From Halolamina litorea (lineage in GTDB: Archaea; Halobacteriota; Halobacteria; Halobacteriales; Haloferacaceae): DNA of 64,000 nt. Both the position numbers and the translations under genes were made by a program. Positions within the stretch are counted from its first letter, which is position 1. Each line of letters opens with the position of its first letter. The notes under the pieces are model-generated. The model was given only the letters and a program-made list of their open reading frames with translations, was not told where the DNA came from and did no database searches. Positions 25,198 to 33,924 of the stretch are shown piece after piece. Location of the stretch: NCBI RefSeq assembly GCF_026616205.1, contig NZ_JANHGR010000001.1:992001-1056000 (forward strand), in the 5' to 3' direction.

Positions 25198-26898
25198 ATG
25201 TACGACGAGGAGGACCTCGCGGAGATACGCGAGTCCCGCGAGGAGTGGGAAGACGAGACGCTCGACCCGACCCTCGACGCCTACGGCGAACGGAAGGACC
25301 GCTTCGCCACGGTCTCGAACCTCGAGATCGACGGGCTCTACGACCCGAGCGACGTGGCCGACCTGGACTACGAGGAGGACCTCGGCAACCCCGGGGAGTT
25401 CCCCTACACCCGCGGCCCGTACCCGACGATGTACCGCGGGCGGACGTGGACGATGCGGCAGTTCGCCGGCTTCGGCTCCGCCGAGGACACCAACGAGCGG
25501 TTCCACTACCTGATCGACGAGGGCCAGACCGGCCTCTCGACGGCGTTCGACATGCCCTCGCTCATGGGGATCGATTCGGACGACCCGATGGCGCTCGGCG
25601 AGGTGGGCAAGGAGGGCGTCGCCGTCGACACGCTGCGGGACATGGAGATCCTCTTCGACGGCATCGACATCGGCGAGGTCTCGACCTCCTTCACGATCAA
25701 CCCCTCGGCGTCGGTCATCTACGCGATGTACCTCGCGCTGGCCGACCAGCAGGACGTGCCCCGCGAACAGGTGCGGGGGACCCTCCAGAACGACATGCTG
25801 AAGGAGTTCATCGCCCAGAAGGAGTGGGTGATCCCGCCGGAGCCGAGCCTCGACATCGTCACCGACACCATCGAGTTCGCGGCCCAGGAGACGCCGAAGT
25901 TCAGCCCGGTCTCCATCTCGGGCTACCACATCCGGGAGGCCGGGTCCACGGCGGTGCAGGAGCTCGCCTTCACCCTCGCCGACGGCTTCGCCTACGTCGA
26001 GGACGCGATGGACCGCGGGATGGACGTCGACGAGTTCGCCCCACAGCTGAGCTTCTTCTTCAACAGCCACAACTCCATCTTCGAGGAGGTGGCGAAGTTC
26101 CGCGCCGCCCGGCGCATCTACGCCCGCGTGATGGACGACTGGTACGACGCCGAGGCCGAGCAGTCCAAACAGCTGAAGTTCCACACACAGACGGCCGGCC
26201 AGTCCCTGACCGCCCAGCAGCCCCTGAACAACATCGTCCGGGTGACGATCCAGGCGCTCGCGGGCGTCTTCGGCGGCACCCAGAGCCTGCACACCAACTC
26301 CTACGACGAGGCGCTGGCGCTGCCTAGCGAGGAGGCCGTTCGCGTGGCCCTTCGGACCCAGCAGATCATCGCCGAGGAGTCCGGCGCCGCCGACAGCGCC
26401 GACCCGCTGGCGGGCTCGTTCATGGTCGAGAGCCTCACCGACGAGATCGAGGAGGAGGCCATGGAGTACATCGAGACGATCAAAGAGATGGGCGACGGCT
26501 CGGTCCGGGACGGCGTGCTCGCGGGGATCGACGAGGGCTTCTTCCACCGCGAGATCCAGGAGTCCTCCTACGAGTACCAGGAGCGCGTCGAGGACGAGGA
26601 GGAGGTCGTCGTCGGGGTCAACAAGTACGTCTCCGAGGAGGACACCTCCCCCGAGGTGCTCCACGTCGACGAGGAAGTCGCCGAACACCAGCGTGAGCGC
26701 CTCGCCGCGGTCAAGGCGGAGCGCGACGACGACGCCGTCGAGGCGGCCCTCGACGACCTGCGCGAGGCGACCGAGAACGGCGAGAACGTCATGCCCCACG
26801 TCGTCACCGCGGTGAAAGCCTACGCGACGATGGGCGAGATCATGGACGTGTTCGAGGCCGAACACGGCCAGTACCGCGAGAAGATCGGGCTGGCCTGA
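25198..26898 (+). CDS. Methylmalonyl-CoA mutase, large (substrate-binding) subunit
   Basis: Catalytic TIM-barrel subunit (566 residues) of adenosylcobalamin-dependent methylmalonyl-CoA mutase, which interconverts succinyl-CoA and methylmalonyl-CoA. Conserved family stretches include YTRGPYPTMYRGRTWTMRQ, GFGSAEDTNERFHYLI, GLSTAFDMPSLMGIDSDDP, SVSTSFTIN-type (EVSTSFTINPSASVI) and FGGTQSLHTNSYDEALALP. The C-terminal B12-binding domain is absent, so a separate small subunit elsewhere in the genome is required, the normal archaeal arrangement. Start at 25198 follows a TTCATAATCG AT-rich element. Confidence 0.94.
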   Translation: MYDEEDLAEIRESREEWEDETLDPTLDAYGERKDRFATVSNLEIDGLYDPSDVADLDYEEDLGNPGEFPYTRGPYPTMYRGRTWTMRQFAGFGSAEDTNERFHYLIDEGQTGLSTAFDMPSLMGIDSDDPMALGEVGKEGVAVDTLRDMEILFDGIDIGEVSTSFTINPSASVIYAMYLALADQQDVPREQVRGTLQNDMLKEFIAQKEWVIPPEPSLDIVTDTIEFAAQETPKFSPVSISGYHIREAGSTAVQELAFTLADGFAYVEDAMDRGMDVDEFAPQLSFFFNSHNSIFEEVAKFRAARRIYARVMDDWYDAEAEQSKQLKFHTQTAGQSLTAQQPLNNIVRVTIQALAGVFGGTQSLHTNSYDEALALPSEEAVRVALRTQQIIAEESGAADSADPLAGSFMVESLTDEIEEEAMEYIETIKEMGDGSVRDGVLAGIDEGFFHREIQESSYEYQERVEDEEEVVVGVNKYVSEEDTSPEVLHVDEEVAEHQRERLAAVKAERDDDAVEAALDDLREATENGENVMPHVVTAVKAYATMGEIMDVFEAEHGQYREKIGLA

Positions 26899-27039
26899 TC
26901 GGTGATCGGTGTCGACGCCGGCCGACGGCGACGGCCGCCGTCGACACCCTACCGCCCCACCGACGCCGCGCAGTTTTTCGACGCGCCCCCTCTCCCGGGG
27001 GTGGGTTTATGGTTTCGCCGGCACACGGTAGCGGTGACT

Positions 27040-29028
27040 ATGTCGAACGATGACACGGAACTCGAAGCGCGACTCGAAGCACAGGACAGCTTCGAGCCGC
27101 CCGAGTCGTTCGTCGAGCAGGCCAACGTCTCGGACCCCGGCGTCTACGAGGCGTTCGAGGAGAACTGGCCGGAGTGTTGGAACGACGCCGCCGACATGCT
27201 CGACTGGCAGTCCGACTACGAGCAGACGTTCGATGGCTCGAACCCACCCTTCTTCGAGTGGTTCACCGGCGGCGAACTCAACGCCTCCGCGAACTGTCTC
27301 GACCGCCACCTCGACGAGCGCGGCGACGAGGTCGCCATCGAGTGGATCGGTGAGCCGACCGAGGAGGCGAACCGCACGTACACCTACGAGGACCTCCACC
27401 GCGAGGTGAACGAGGCCGCCGCCGCGCTGCGCGAGATGGGCGTCGGCGAGGACGACGTGGTGACGATGTACATGCCGATGATCCCGGAACTCGCGGTGGC
27501 GATGCTCGCGTGTGCCCGCATCGGCGCGCCCCACTCGGTCGTGTTCGCGGGCTTCTCCGCGGACGCGCTGGCGACCCGGATGAACGCCGCCGACTCGGAG
27601 TACCTCGTCACCGCCGACGGCTACTACCGGCGCGGCGACCCGCTCGACCACCTCTCGAAGGCCAACGAGGGTCTCGACGCCGTCGAGCACGACACCGAGA
27701 CCGTCGTCGTCGAGCGACTCCCCGAGGCGGACTCGTTCGGACACGACCTGCGCGAGGACCAGCGGCTCTGGGTCGACGCCGTCCACGCCCAGAAGGGCGC
27801 CGAGGTCGACCCGGTCGCCCGCGACGCCGAGGACATGCTGTTCCTGATGTACACCTCCGGTACGACCGGCCAGCCGAAGGGGGTGAAGCACACCACGGGC
27901 GGCTACCTCTCGTGGGCCGCGTGGACCTCCCACGCCGTACTGGACATCAAGCCCGAGGACACCTACTTCTGCTCGGCAGACATCGGCTGGATCACCGGCC
28001 ACTCCTACATCGTCTACGGGCCGCTCGCGCTCGGGACGACGACGATGATGTACGAGGGGACGCCCGACTACCCCGACCGGGACCGCCTCTGGGAGATCAT
28101 CGAGGAGTACGAGGCGACCCAACTGTACACCGCTCCGACGGCGATCCGGGCGTTCATGAAGTGGGGGTCGCAGTACCCCGATTCACACGACCTCTCCAGC
28201 CTGCGGCTGCTCGGCACCGTCGGGGAACCGATCAACCCCCGCGCGTGGAAGTGGTACTACACCCACATCGGCGACGAGGCGTGCCCGATCGTCGACACGT
28301 GGTGGCAGACCGAGACCGGCGGGCAGATGATCACCACTCTCCCCGGCGTTGGTGAGATGAAGCCCGGCTCGGCGGGGCCGCCGCTTCCCGGCGTCGACGC
28401 CGAGATCGTCGATACCCGTGGCGAATCGGTCGAGGCCGGCCGCGCGGGCTACCTGACAGTAAACAAGCCGTGGCCCGGGATGCTCCGGACGCTCTACCGC
28501 AACGACGACCGGTTCGTCGACGAGTACTGGCGGGAGTACTCCGACACCGACAGCGACGACTGGCGCGACTGGGTCTACTTCCCGGAGGACGGCGCGAAGA
28601 TCGACGAGGACGGCTACATCACCGTCCTCGGTCGCGTCGACGACGTGATCAACGTCTCGGGCCACCGCCTCGGGACCATGGAGATCGAGTCGGCCATCGT
28701 CGGCGTCGAGGGCGTCGCCGAGGCTGCCGTCGTCGGCGGCGACCACGACGTGAAGGGCGAAGCCGTCTACGCCTACGTCATCACCGAGGACGGCTACGAC
28801 GAGAACGAGGAACTCCGTGAGGCCATCGTCGCCGGCGTCGAGTCGGCCATCGGCCCGATCGCCCGGCCCGAAGCAGTGATCTTCACCCCCGAACTCCCGA
28901 AGACCCGCTCGGGAAAGATCATGCGCCGCCTGCTCGAGGACATCGCCAACGGCGACGACCTCGGGAACACTTCGACGCTGCGCAACCCCGAGGTCGTCTC
29001 GGCCATTCAGGAACAGGTCGGGGAGTGA
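27040..29028 (+). CDS. acs: Acetyl-CoA synthetase, AMP-forming
   Basis: Adenylate-forming enzyme of 662 residues converting acetate (or propionate), ATP and CoA to acyl-CoA. Signature motifs are the P-loop-like YTSGTTGQPKGVKHTTGG (about residue 270), FCSADIGWITGHSYIVYGPL, WWQTETGGQMITTLPG, the hinge region VLGRVDDVINVSGHRLG and the catalytic lysine in KTRSGKIMRRLLE, where acetylation controls activity in many relatives. The N-terminal region (FESCW-like NWPECWNDAADML) is also typical. A TATA-like GGGTTTATGG is about 30 bases before the chosen ATG. With the adjacent mutase gene it suggests a propionate/acetate assimilation context. Confidence 0.93.
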   Translation: MSNDDTELEARLEAQDSFEPPESFVEQANVSDPGVYEAFEENWPECWNDAADMLDWQSDYEQTFDGSNPPFFEWFTGGELNASANCLDRHLDERGDEVAIEWIGEPTEEANRTYTYEDLHREVNEAAAALREMGVGEDDVVTMYMPMIPELAVAMLACARIGAPHSVVFAGFSADALATRMNAADSEYLVTADGYYRRGDPLDHLSKANEGLDAVEHDTETVVVERLPEADSFGHDLREDQRLWVDAVHAQKGAEVDPVARDAEDMLFLMYTSGTTGQPKGVKHTTGGYLSWAAWTSHAVLDIKPEDTYFCSADIGWITGHSYIVYGPLALGTTTMMYEGTPDYPDRDRLWEIIEEYEATQLYTAPTAIRAFMKWGSQYPDSHDLSSLRLLGTVGEPINPRAWKWYYTHIGDEACPIVDTWWQTETGGQMITTLPGVGEMKPGSAGPPLPGVDAEIVDTRGESVEAGRAGYLTVNKPWPGMLRTLYRNDDRFVDEYWREYSDTDSDDWRDWVYFPEDGAKIDEDGYITVLGRVDDVINVSGHRLGTMEIESAIVGVEGVAEAAVVGGDHDVKGEAVYAYVITEDGYDENEELREAIVAGVESAIGPIARPEAVIFTPELPKTRSGKIMRRLLEDIANGDDLGNTSTLRNPEVVSAIQEQVGE

Positions 29029-29125
29029 GCCCCGCTCGCTGACGAGTGATCGCCGACCGCGGCTCCCGCCCGTCGATCGCCCACCCGCTTTCGGCCGGCC
29101 TAAGGACCGGAACTGTTTTCATCGT

Positions 29126-29139
29126 TTAGGCTGGCCTAA
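29126..29139. promoter_or_regulatory. DtxR/SirR-type iron operator before reductase-SBP operon
   Basis: TTAGGCTGGCCTAA is an inverted repeat with TTAGGC and GCCTAA arms and a two-base centre, lying 5 bases before the ATG at 29145 and so over the transcription start. The half-site GCCTAA recurs at 29098-29103. The TTAGG...CCTAA arms match the palindrome recognised by DtxR-family iron regulators, which haloarchaea possess. The downstream genes (a flavoprotein and an iron-type binding protein) fit iron control. Binding is inference. Confidence 0.6.
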
Positions 29140-29144
29140 TTCCC

Positions 29145-30062
29145 ATGGCGACGGACACCGGCGAGGACGAGTACGACTACGACGTGGCCGTCGTCGGCGG
29201 CGGGCCGGCGGGGTCGGCGGTCGGTGTGTTCAGCGCCCGGTACGGGCTGGGAACGCTGATCTTCGACCGCGGCCGATCGTCGATCGGACAGTGTGCCCAC
29301 CTCGAGAACTACCTCGGCTTCCCCGGCGGCGTCGACGCCGAGACGTTCTACGAGTTGATGCACGACCACGCCGAGGAGGTGGGCGCGACGATCGAGTCCG
29401 ACCTCGTCGAGTCCGTCGAACCCGCCGACGCCGGCGAGGGGTTCGTCGTCCGACCGCAGACCGGCGACCCGGTCACGGCCCGCCGCGTCGTTGCCGCGAC
29501 CCGATACGGCGGCGAGTACCTCCGTGGGCTCGACGACGGGACGATGTACCAGACCCACGAGTACGACGGCGAGACCCACGAGGAGTTCGACAAGGAGTAC
29601 GCGAACGCCGACGGCACTACCCCCATCGAGGGGCTGTACATCGCCTCGCCGTACGCAGAGACCAGCCCGCAGGCACTCATGGCCGCCGGCCACGGCGCCC
29701 GCGTCGGCGTGAGCGTCGTCGAGGCGGTCCGGCGCGAGCGCGGCTACCCCGACTCCATCGCGGACTACTACGACTGGGTCCGGCGCGAGGCCGAACGGAC
29801 CGAGGAGTGGAGCGACCGCGACCGCTGGCGCGACCTGTTCGATAGCCAGTTCCCGGACGACCACGACCTCCCCGACCAGCGCGTCGACGAACTCCGGGAG
29901 CGCGAGGTCGACCGCCGACTCGACGCCTACATCCCCCGCGAAGACGCCGACCAGCGGGCCGAAGCCGGGCAACGGCGGCTGCTCTCCCACATCGACGACG
30001 ACCTCATTCTGGACGCGGCCGCGGAGATCGACGCCGAGCGAGCGGCGCGGACCGACGACTGA
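29145..30062 (+). CDS. Thioredoxin reductase-like FAD oxidoreductase without CxxC
   Basis: Flavoprotein of 305 residues with an N-terminal FAD fold (YDVAVVGGGPAGSAVGVFSARYG) and the conserved C-terminal FAD block LYIASPYAETSPQALMAAGHG, as in thioredoxin reductase-like proteins. The redox-active CxxC of true thioredoxin reductases is missing; only a lone cysteine in IGQCAHLENYLGFPGG near the flavin is seen. The last 85 residues are a charged helical extension. It is the first gene of an operon behind a DtxR-type palindrome, six bases ahead of an iron-type binding protein, suggesting a role such as ferric-siderophore reduction. That role is inference. Confidence 0.8.
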   Translation: MATDTGEDEYDYDVAVVGGGPAGSAVGVFSARYGLGTLIFDRGRSSIGQCAHLENYLGFPGGVDAETFYELMHDHAEEVGATIESDLVESVEPADAGEGFVVRPQTGDPVTARRVVAATRYGGEYLRGLDDGTMYQTHEYDGETHEEFDKEYANADGTTPIEGLYIASPYAETSPQALMAAGHGARVGVSVVEAVRRERGYPDSIADYYDWVRREAERTEEWSDRDRWRDLFDSQFPDDHDLPDQRVDELREREVDRRLDAYIPREDADQRAEAGQRRLLSHIDDDLILDAAAEIDAERAARTDD

Positions 30063-30068
30063 TCAACC

Positions 30069-31316
30069 ATGACCGACGACTCCCACCCGACACGACGCGA
30101 GTATCTCACCTACGGAAGCGCCCTCGCCGGGGCCGGCCTGCTCGCCGGCTGTACCGGCGGCGACGGCACCGACACGCCAGCCGGCGACGACGGAACACCC
30201 GTGGACGGGACGCCCGCCGACGGAACCGACCAGCCCACCGACGACAACACCGCGACGCCGAGCAGCTACACGGCGTCGATGGCACCGGCCGGCGAGGTCG
30301 AGTTCTCGGCGGTCCCCGAGAGCGTGATGGTGTACAGCCTCATCTACGCCGACATGGCCGTCGCCTACGGCCACGGCGACGCCGTGAACTCCCTCGGATT
30401 CAGCGCTGAAGCCGGCGGGAACACCCTCGACGCCTACTACGAGCGCCTGCCGGGCGTCTCGTTCGACCACGAGGGGATCGAACAGCTAAACAGCGGCAAC
30501 AGCGGCGTCACGATCGACAAGGAACTGGTCTACGAACTTGACTCGGACCTCCACCTCGTCGACCCGTGTCTGGTGATGAGCTTCGACGGCTGGGAGGAAG
30601 CGGACATCGAGGAGACCGAAAGCGTCGCGCCGTGGTTCGGCAACACCCTCAGTCGGCGCAACACCGAGCCGCCCGAGGCGTGTGCCGACGACTACGAGTA
30701 CTACACGCTCTGGGAGATCGCGGACAGCGTCGCCGACGTGTTCCGTGCGGGCTCGACCTACGAGGAACTCGCCACCGTCCACGCCGACCTCACGGCGACG
30801 ATCGAGGCCGACCTGCCCCCCGAGAGCGAGCGCCCGACGGTCGCCTCGGTCATCTTCATGAGCGACACGTTCTACCCCTCGAAGATCAACACCGCGGGGT
30901 TCAGCAACGCCCACGTCCGGCCCCTCGGCGCCACCGACGCCCTCGCTGGCGGCGACGTGAGCTACCAGACGGCCTACGACTACGAGCAGCTACTGGAGAT
31001 CGACCCCGACGTGATTCTCCACCGCTACGGGATCAACTCCTACTACGACGTGGGCGACATCCGGCAGACTATCGCTGACCACCCCGTCGGCGGCGACCTC
31101 ACCGCGTCACAGAACGGCCGGATCTACGCCGGCGGCCACCCCGTGCAGGGGCCGCTGATGAACCTCTTCCAGTTGGAGATGACTGCCAAACAGCTCTACC
31201 CCGAGCAGTTCGGCGAGTGGCCGGGATACACGCAGGGCGAGTCGTACCCGGAGATCCCCGAGGGCGAGCGCCTGTTCGACCGCCAGCGTGTCGCGGACAT
31301 CGTCGGCGGCGAGTAG
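30069..31316 (+). CDS. Iron/siderophore-type ABC substrate-binding lipoprotein
   Basis: Secreted solute-binding protein of 415 residues. The N-terminus combines a twin-arginine motif (TRREYLTYG) with a lipobox (LLAGC), so it is exported folded and lipid-anchored. A Thr/Asp/Pro linker (about residues 25-65) precedes a FepB/BtuF-like helical-backbone domain (PESVMVYSLIYADMAVAYG, ELVYELDSDLHLVDPCLV, LLEIDPDVILHRYG, IYAGGHPVQGPLMN). No permease or ATPase gene follows: the next genes are on the other strand. It must therefore work with a transporter encoded elsewhere. Likely ligand is an iron chelate, given the operator upstream. Confidence 0.85.
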   Translation: MTDDSHPTRREYLTYGSALAGAGLLAGCTGGDGTDTPAGDDGTPVDGTPADGTDQPTDDNTATPSSYTASMAPAGEVEFSAVPESVMVYSLIYADMAVAYGHGDAVNSLGFSAEAGGNTLDAYYERLPGVSFDHEGIEQLNSGNSGVTIDKELVYELDSDLHLVDPCLVMSFDGWEEADIEETESVAPWFGNTLSRRNTEPPEACADDYEYYTLWEIADSVADVFRAGSTYEELATVHADLTATIEADLPPESERPTVASVIFMSDTFYPSKINTAGFSNAHVRPLGATDALAGGDVSYQTAYDYEQLLEIDPDVILHRYGINSYYDVGDIRQTIADHPVGGDLTASQNGRIYAGGHPVQGPLMNLFQLEMTAKQLYPEQFGEWPGYTQGESYPEIPEGERLFDRQRVADIVGGE

Positions 31317-31341
31317 ATCGGCCGACAGACAGCCGTTTTTC

Positions 31342-32691
31342 CTACCTGTACGCTTCGAACTCCTCGCCGAACGCGAGGAAGTACGCCGTCCCGGCGACGC
31401 CGACGACGGCGGCGACGGCGAACGCCAGTTCGGGGCTGACGAACTCCCAGAGCGCGCCGCCGACCGCCGCGCTGGGGATGACGACCGTGTTCCTGAGGAG
31501 GTAGTACGTCCCCGTCACGCGCCCGCCGGCGTCCTGCTTGGCCGGGCCGACGATCAGTGCCTTGTGCGAGGGCAGGCCCGCGAAGCGCAGCCCCGAGAAC
31601 GCGAACAGCGCCACCATCGCCCACTGGAGCGACATCGCCGGCGCGAGTACCTCGGGACCGTAGATCAGCACCACGGGGAACGCGCCGTACACGAGGAAGC
31701 CGAACGCGACGACGGGCTTCAACCCGACCCGCTCGGCCAGTTTCGCGGCCGGCACCATCGTCGCCAGCGCGACGAGCATCTCGACGCCGAGCAGGTAGCC
31801 GAAGAAGGCCGCCGGCGAGAGGGAAACCGCATAGGAGGCGCCGAAAACGGCGAGCGTCGCGTCGAACCCCACCTCGTAGAACTGCGTAACCACGAGCACG
31901 AAGAAGACGTACACCATCCCGTTGGCGAAGCGGACGAGCGTGTCGCCGATCAGCAGCGGCCGGAGTTCGTCGGGCATCTCCCGAAGGTCGGCGCGGACCT
32001 GTGAGACCCCGCCGAAGGAGTCGCCGATGGTGTCGCCGCTCGGGTCGTAGAGGAGATGCTGCACGACGGTTCCCACCGCGCCGCCGCCGACGCCGACGGC
32101 GAGCACGTAGCGGAAGCTGACGGTGAAGTCGGGGTGGAGGCCGATGAGTGCCGCCGCGAGCACGGGACCGATGAAGAAGGCCGTCCGGCGGAACGTCTCC
32201 GTGCTCGCGAAGCCCGCGGCGAGCTTCGAGGGCGCGGTTGCCTGCTTGACGACGGCGAACGTGGCGCCGAGCCCGAAGGACTTCCACGCCTGAGCGAACA
32301 GCAGTCCGACGAAGACCCAGAGCCACGGGTCGAGGGTGAGGCTCCCGACGGCGATCGGCCCGATAGCGGGGGCGACCAGCCAGATCCCGAATCCGAGCGT
32401 CGAGACGAGCCCGAACAGCGTCAGCGCGTAGCGCGACCCGAGCCTGTCGGAGATCGCGCCACCGGGGTAGGGGTAGACTGCGGAGATCACGTTGCCGAGC
32501 GTCCCGTAGAGGCCGACGAGGAACCCCGAGGCGCCGAGCGCGACGAGGTACTCGGGGAGGTAGCGGTTGGTCATCTGGAAGCCGAGGCTGAACGCGAACA
32601 TCGCCAGCGAGAGCACGAGCACGTCCCGTTCCAGCGCGAAGAACTGCCGGAACTGGTCCCGAACCGTTGGCTCGCGCTCGTCGGTGGTCAT
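31342..32691 (-). CDS. Major facilitator superfamily transporter
   Basis: Twelve-helix MFS permease of 449 residues. A cytoplasmic loop signature is seen in SAVYPYPGGAISDRLGSRYALT between helices 2 and 3, and the second half repeats the pattern with AKLAERVGLKPVVAFGF. The substrate is unknown; it does not carry the drug-antiporter motif C clearly. Its gene lies convergent to the iron-type binding protein (25 bases between stops), so siderophore export or import is possible, but there is no direct evidence. Start at 32691 (MTTDEREPTVRDQ) follows directly upstream YeiH-type gene by about 40 bases on the same strand. Confidence 0.85.
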   Translation of the reverse strand: MTTDEREPTVRDQFRQFFALERDVLVLSLAMFAFSLGFQMTNRYLPEYLVALGASGFLVGLYGTLGNVISAVYPYPGGAISDRLGSRYALTLFGLVSTLGFGIWLVAPAIGPIAVGSLTLDPWLWVFVGLLFAQAWKSFGLGATFAVVKQATAPSKLAAGFASTETFRRTAFFIGPVLAAALIGLHPDFTVSFRYVLAVGVGGGAVGTVVQHLLYDPSGDTIGDSFGGVSQVRADLREMPDELRPLLIGDTLVRFANGMVYVFFVLVVTQFYEVGFDATLAVFGASYAVSLSPAAFFGYLLGVEMLVALATMVPAAKLAERVGLKPVVAFGFLVYGAFPVVLIYGPEVLAPAMSLQWAMVALFAFSGLRFAGLPSHKALIVGPAKQDAGGRVTGTYYLLRNTVVIPSAAVGGALWEFVSPELAFAVAAVVGVAGTAYFLAFGEEFEAYR

Positions 32692-32730
32692 CGGGTGGCC
32701 GTTCTTGCGAGGGCGACGAATAGCTACTGG

Positions 32731-33732
32731 TTAGAACACCGCCTGCACCACCGCCAGTCCGAGCGACGAGACCGCGAGCAGCGCCACGAGCACGACCAGG
32801 ACCGGCCGGTAGCCCGTCTCCCGGAGGTCGTCGAGTCGGATCTCCATGCCGAGCCCGGCGAACGCGAGCAGGAACAGCCAGTCGGCAGCGTTCCCGAGCG
32901 ACGTGATCCCCGCCTCGCTCAGCAGGCCGAGGTTGGCGACGGCGACGACGGCGACGAAGCCGACGACGAACTTCGGGAACGGCTCCCAGACGCGGACGAG
33001 CAGGCCCCTATCGGTGCTGTCGTCGCCGTGCTCCCGACGGCGTGCGTAGAGCACCGCGTAGCCCACGGCGACGACGCCGATGGCGGCGTTCCGCGTCAGT
33101 TTCACGAGGACCGCCCACTCGCCGGCGGTCTCGGACACCGCGAAGCCCGCGGCCGCCACCGGCCCGGTGCTGAACATCGTGAGGCCGGCCCAGACCCCGA
33201 AGACGCGGTCGGGGAGGGCGAGGGCGGCGCCGACGAGCGGGTAGGCGACGAGCGTGAGCGCGTCGAACAGCAGGATCGTCGTCGCCGCGTAGGCGACCGC
33301 CGCCTCGTCGGCCTCGATGCTCTCGGCGACGGCGACGACTGCCGAGACGCCACAGACGCCGGAGCCGGCGGCCAGCAACGACCCCGTCTCGTCGTCGATC
33401 CGGAACGCGACCCGGGCCAGCCCCTCGACGAGGAGGATCGTTGCCGTCACGGCGCCGGCAACGAGCAACAGGACCTGCGGGCCCGCGGCGGCGACGCGGT
33501 CCAGCGCGACGCTCGCGCCGGTGAGCACGATCCCGGTTTTGAGCCAGAGCTTGTGCGTGCCCACGCCCGCGCGGACGATTCCCGGAACGCCGACCGTGTT
33601 GCCGACGACGAGGCCGAGCAGAATCGCCAGCACGAGGTGGTTCGCGGGGGTGACGCTTCCGAGCAGCCGCGCGGCGAGGCCGAGACCGAGCAGGAGCGCC
33701 AGTCCGGGGAGGAGCGACCGGCGCACGCTCAC
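32731..33732 (-). CDS. YeiH-family (UPF0324) membrane exporter
   Basis: Polytopic membrane protein of 333 residues in the YeiH/UPF0324 family, putative sulfate or sulfonate exporters. Family features include AILLGLVVGNT, LKTGIVLTGASVAL, the conserved GSGVCGVSAVVAVAESIEAD and a late AFAGLGMEIRLDDLRETGYRP. The start is a GTG at 33730-33732 which overlaps the TGA of the 39-codon gene upstream in a GTGA tetranucleotide, a standard translational-coupling overlap; this decides the start. The chemistry transported is not demonstrated for the family in archaea. Confidence 0.85.
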   Translation of the reverse strand: MSVRRSLLPGLALLLGLGLAARLLGSVTPANHLVLAILLGLVVGNTVGVPGIVRAGVGTHKLWLKTGIVLTGASVALDRVAAAGPQVLLLVAGAVTATILLVEGLARVAFRIDDETGSLLAAGSGVCGVSAVVAVAESIEADEAAVAYAATTILLFDALTLVAYPLVGAALALPDRVFGVWAGLTMFSTGPVAAAGFAVSETAGEWAVLVKLTRNAAIGVVAVGYAVLYARRREHGDDSTDRGLLVRVWEPFPKFVVGFVAVVAVANLGLLSEAGITSLGNAADWLFLLAFAGLGMEIRLDDLRETGYRPVLVVLVALLAVSSLGLAVVQAVF

Positions 33733-33848
33733 CACGGGATCGTGAGTCCGAGCCGGACGGCGAGCACGAACAGCAGGCCCAGGAGGACGGCCTGCCAGCC
33801 CTCGCCCAGCTCCATCCATCGGCGCGCTACGTCGTCGGCGTCAGTCAC
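33729..33848 (-). CDS. 39-residue membrane peptide coupled to YeiH-type gene
   Basis: Small gene with a GTG start at 33846-33848, coding for 39 residues: an acidic head (TDADDVARRWMELGEG) and one hydrophobic helix (WQAVLLGLLFVLAVRLGLTI) ending PW. Its stop overlaps the YeiH-type start by four bases, so the two are probably translated together and the peptide may be an accessory subunit. A longer upstream ATG frame exists but is arginine-rich and overlaps the acetyltransferase spacer. No family recognised. Confidence 0.6.
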   Translation of the reverse strand: MTDADDVARRWMELGEGWQAVLLGLLFVLAVRLGLTIPW

Positions 33849-33924
33849 GACTGGAAGGTCGGTGGTCCCGGTAAAACGGCTTGCGCTGTCGGTACGGTCG
33901 TCGCCACGACCGACCCGAACACGC

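Noticed and set aside
29145-30062. Naming the flavoprotein thioredoxin reductase (trxB)
   Set aside because: The redox-active CxxC is absent, so the name would imply a reaction the protein probably cannot do.
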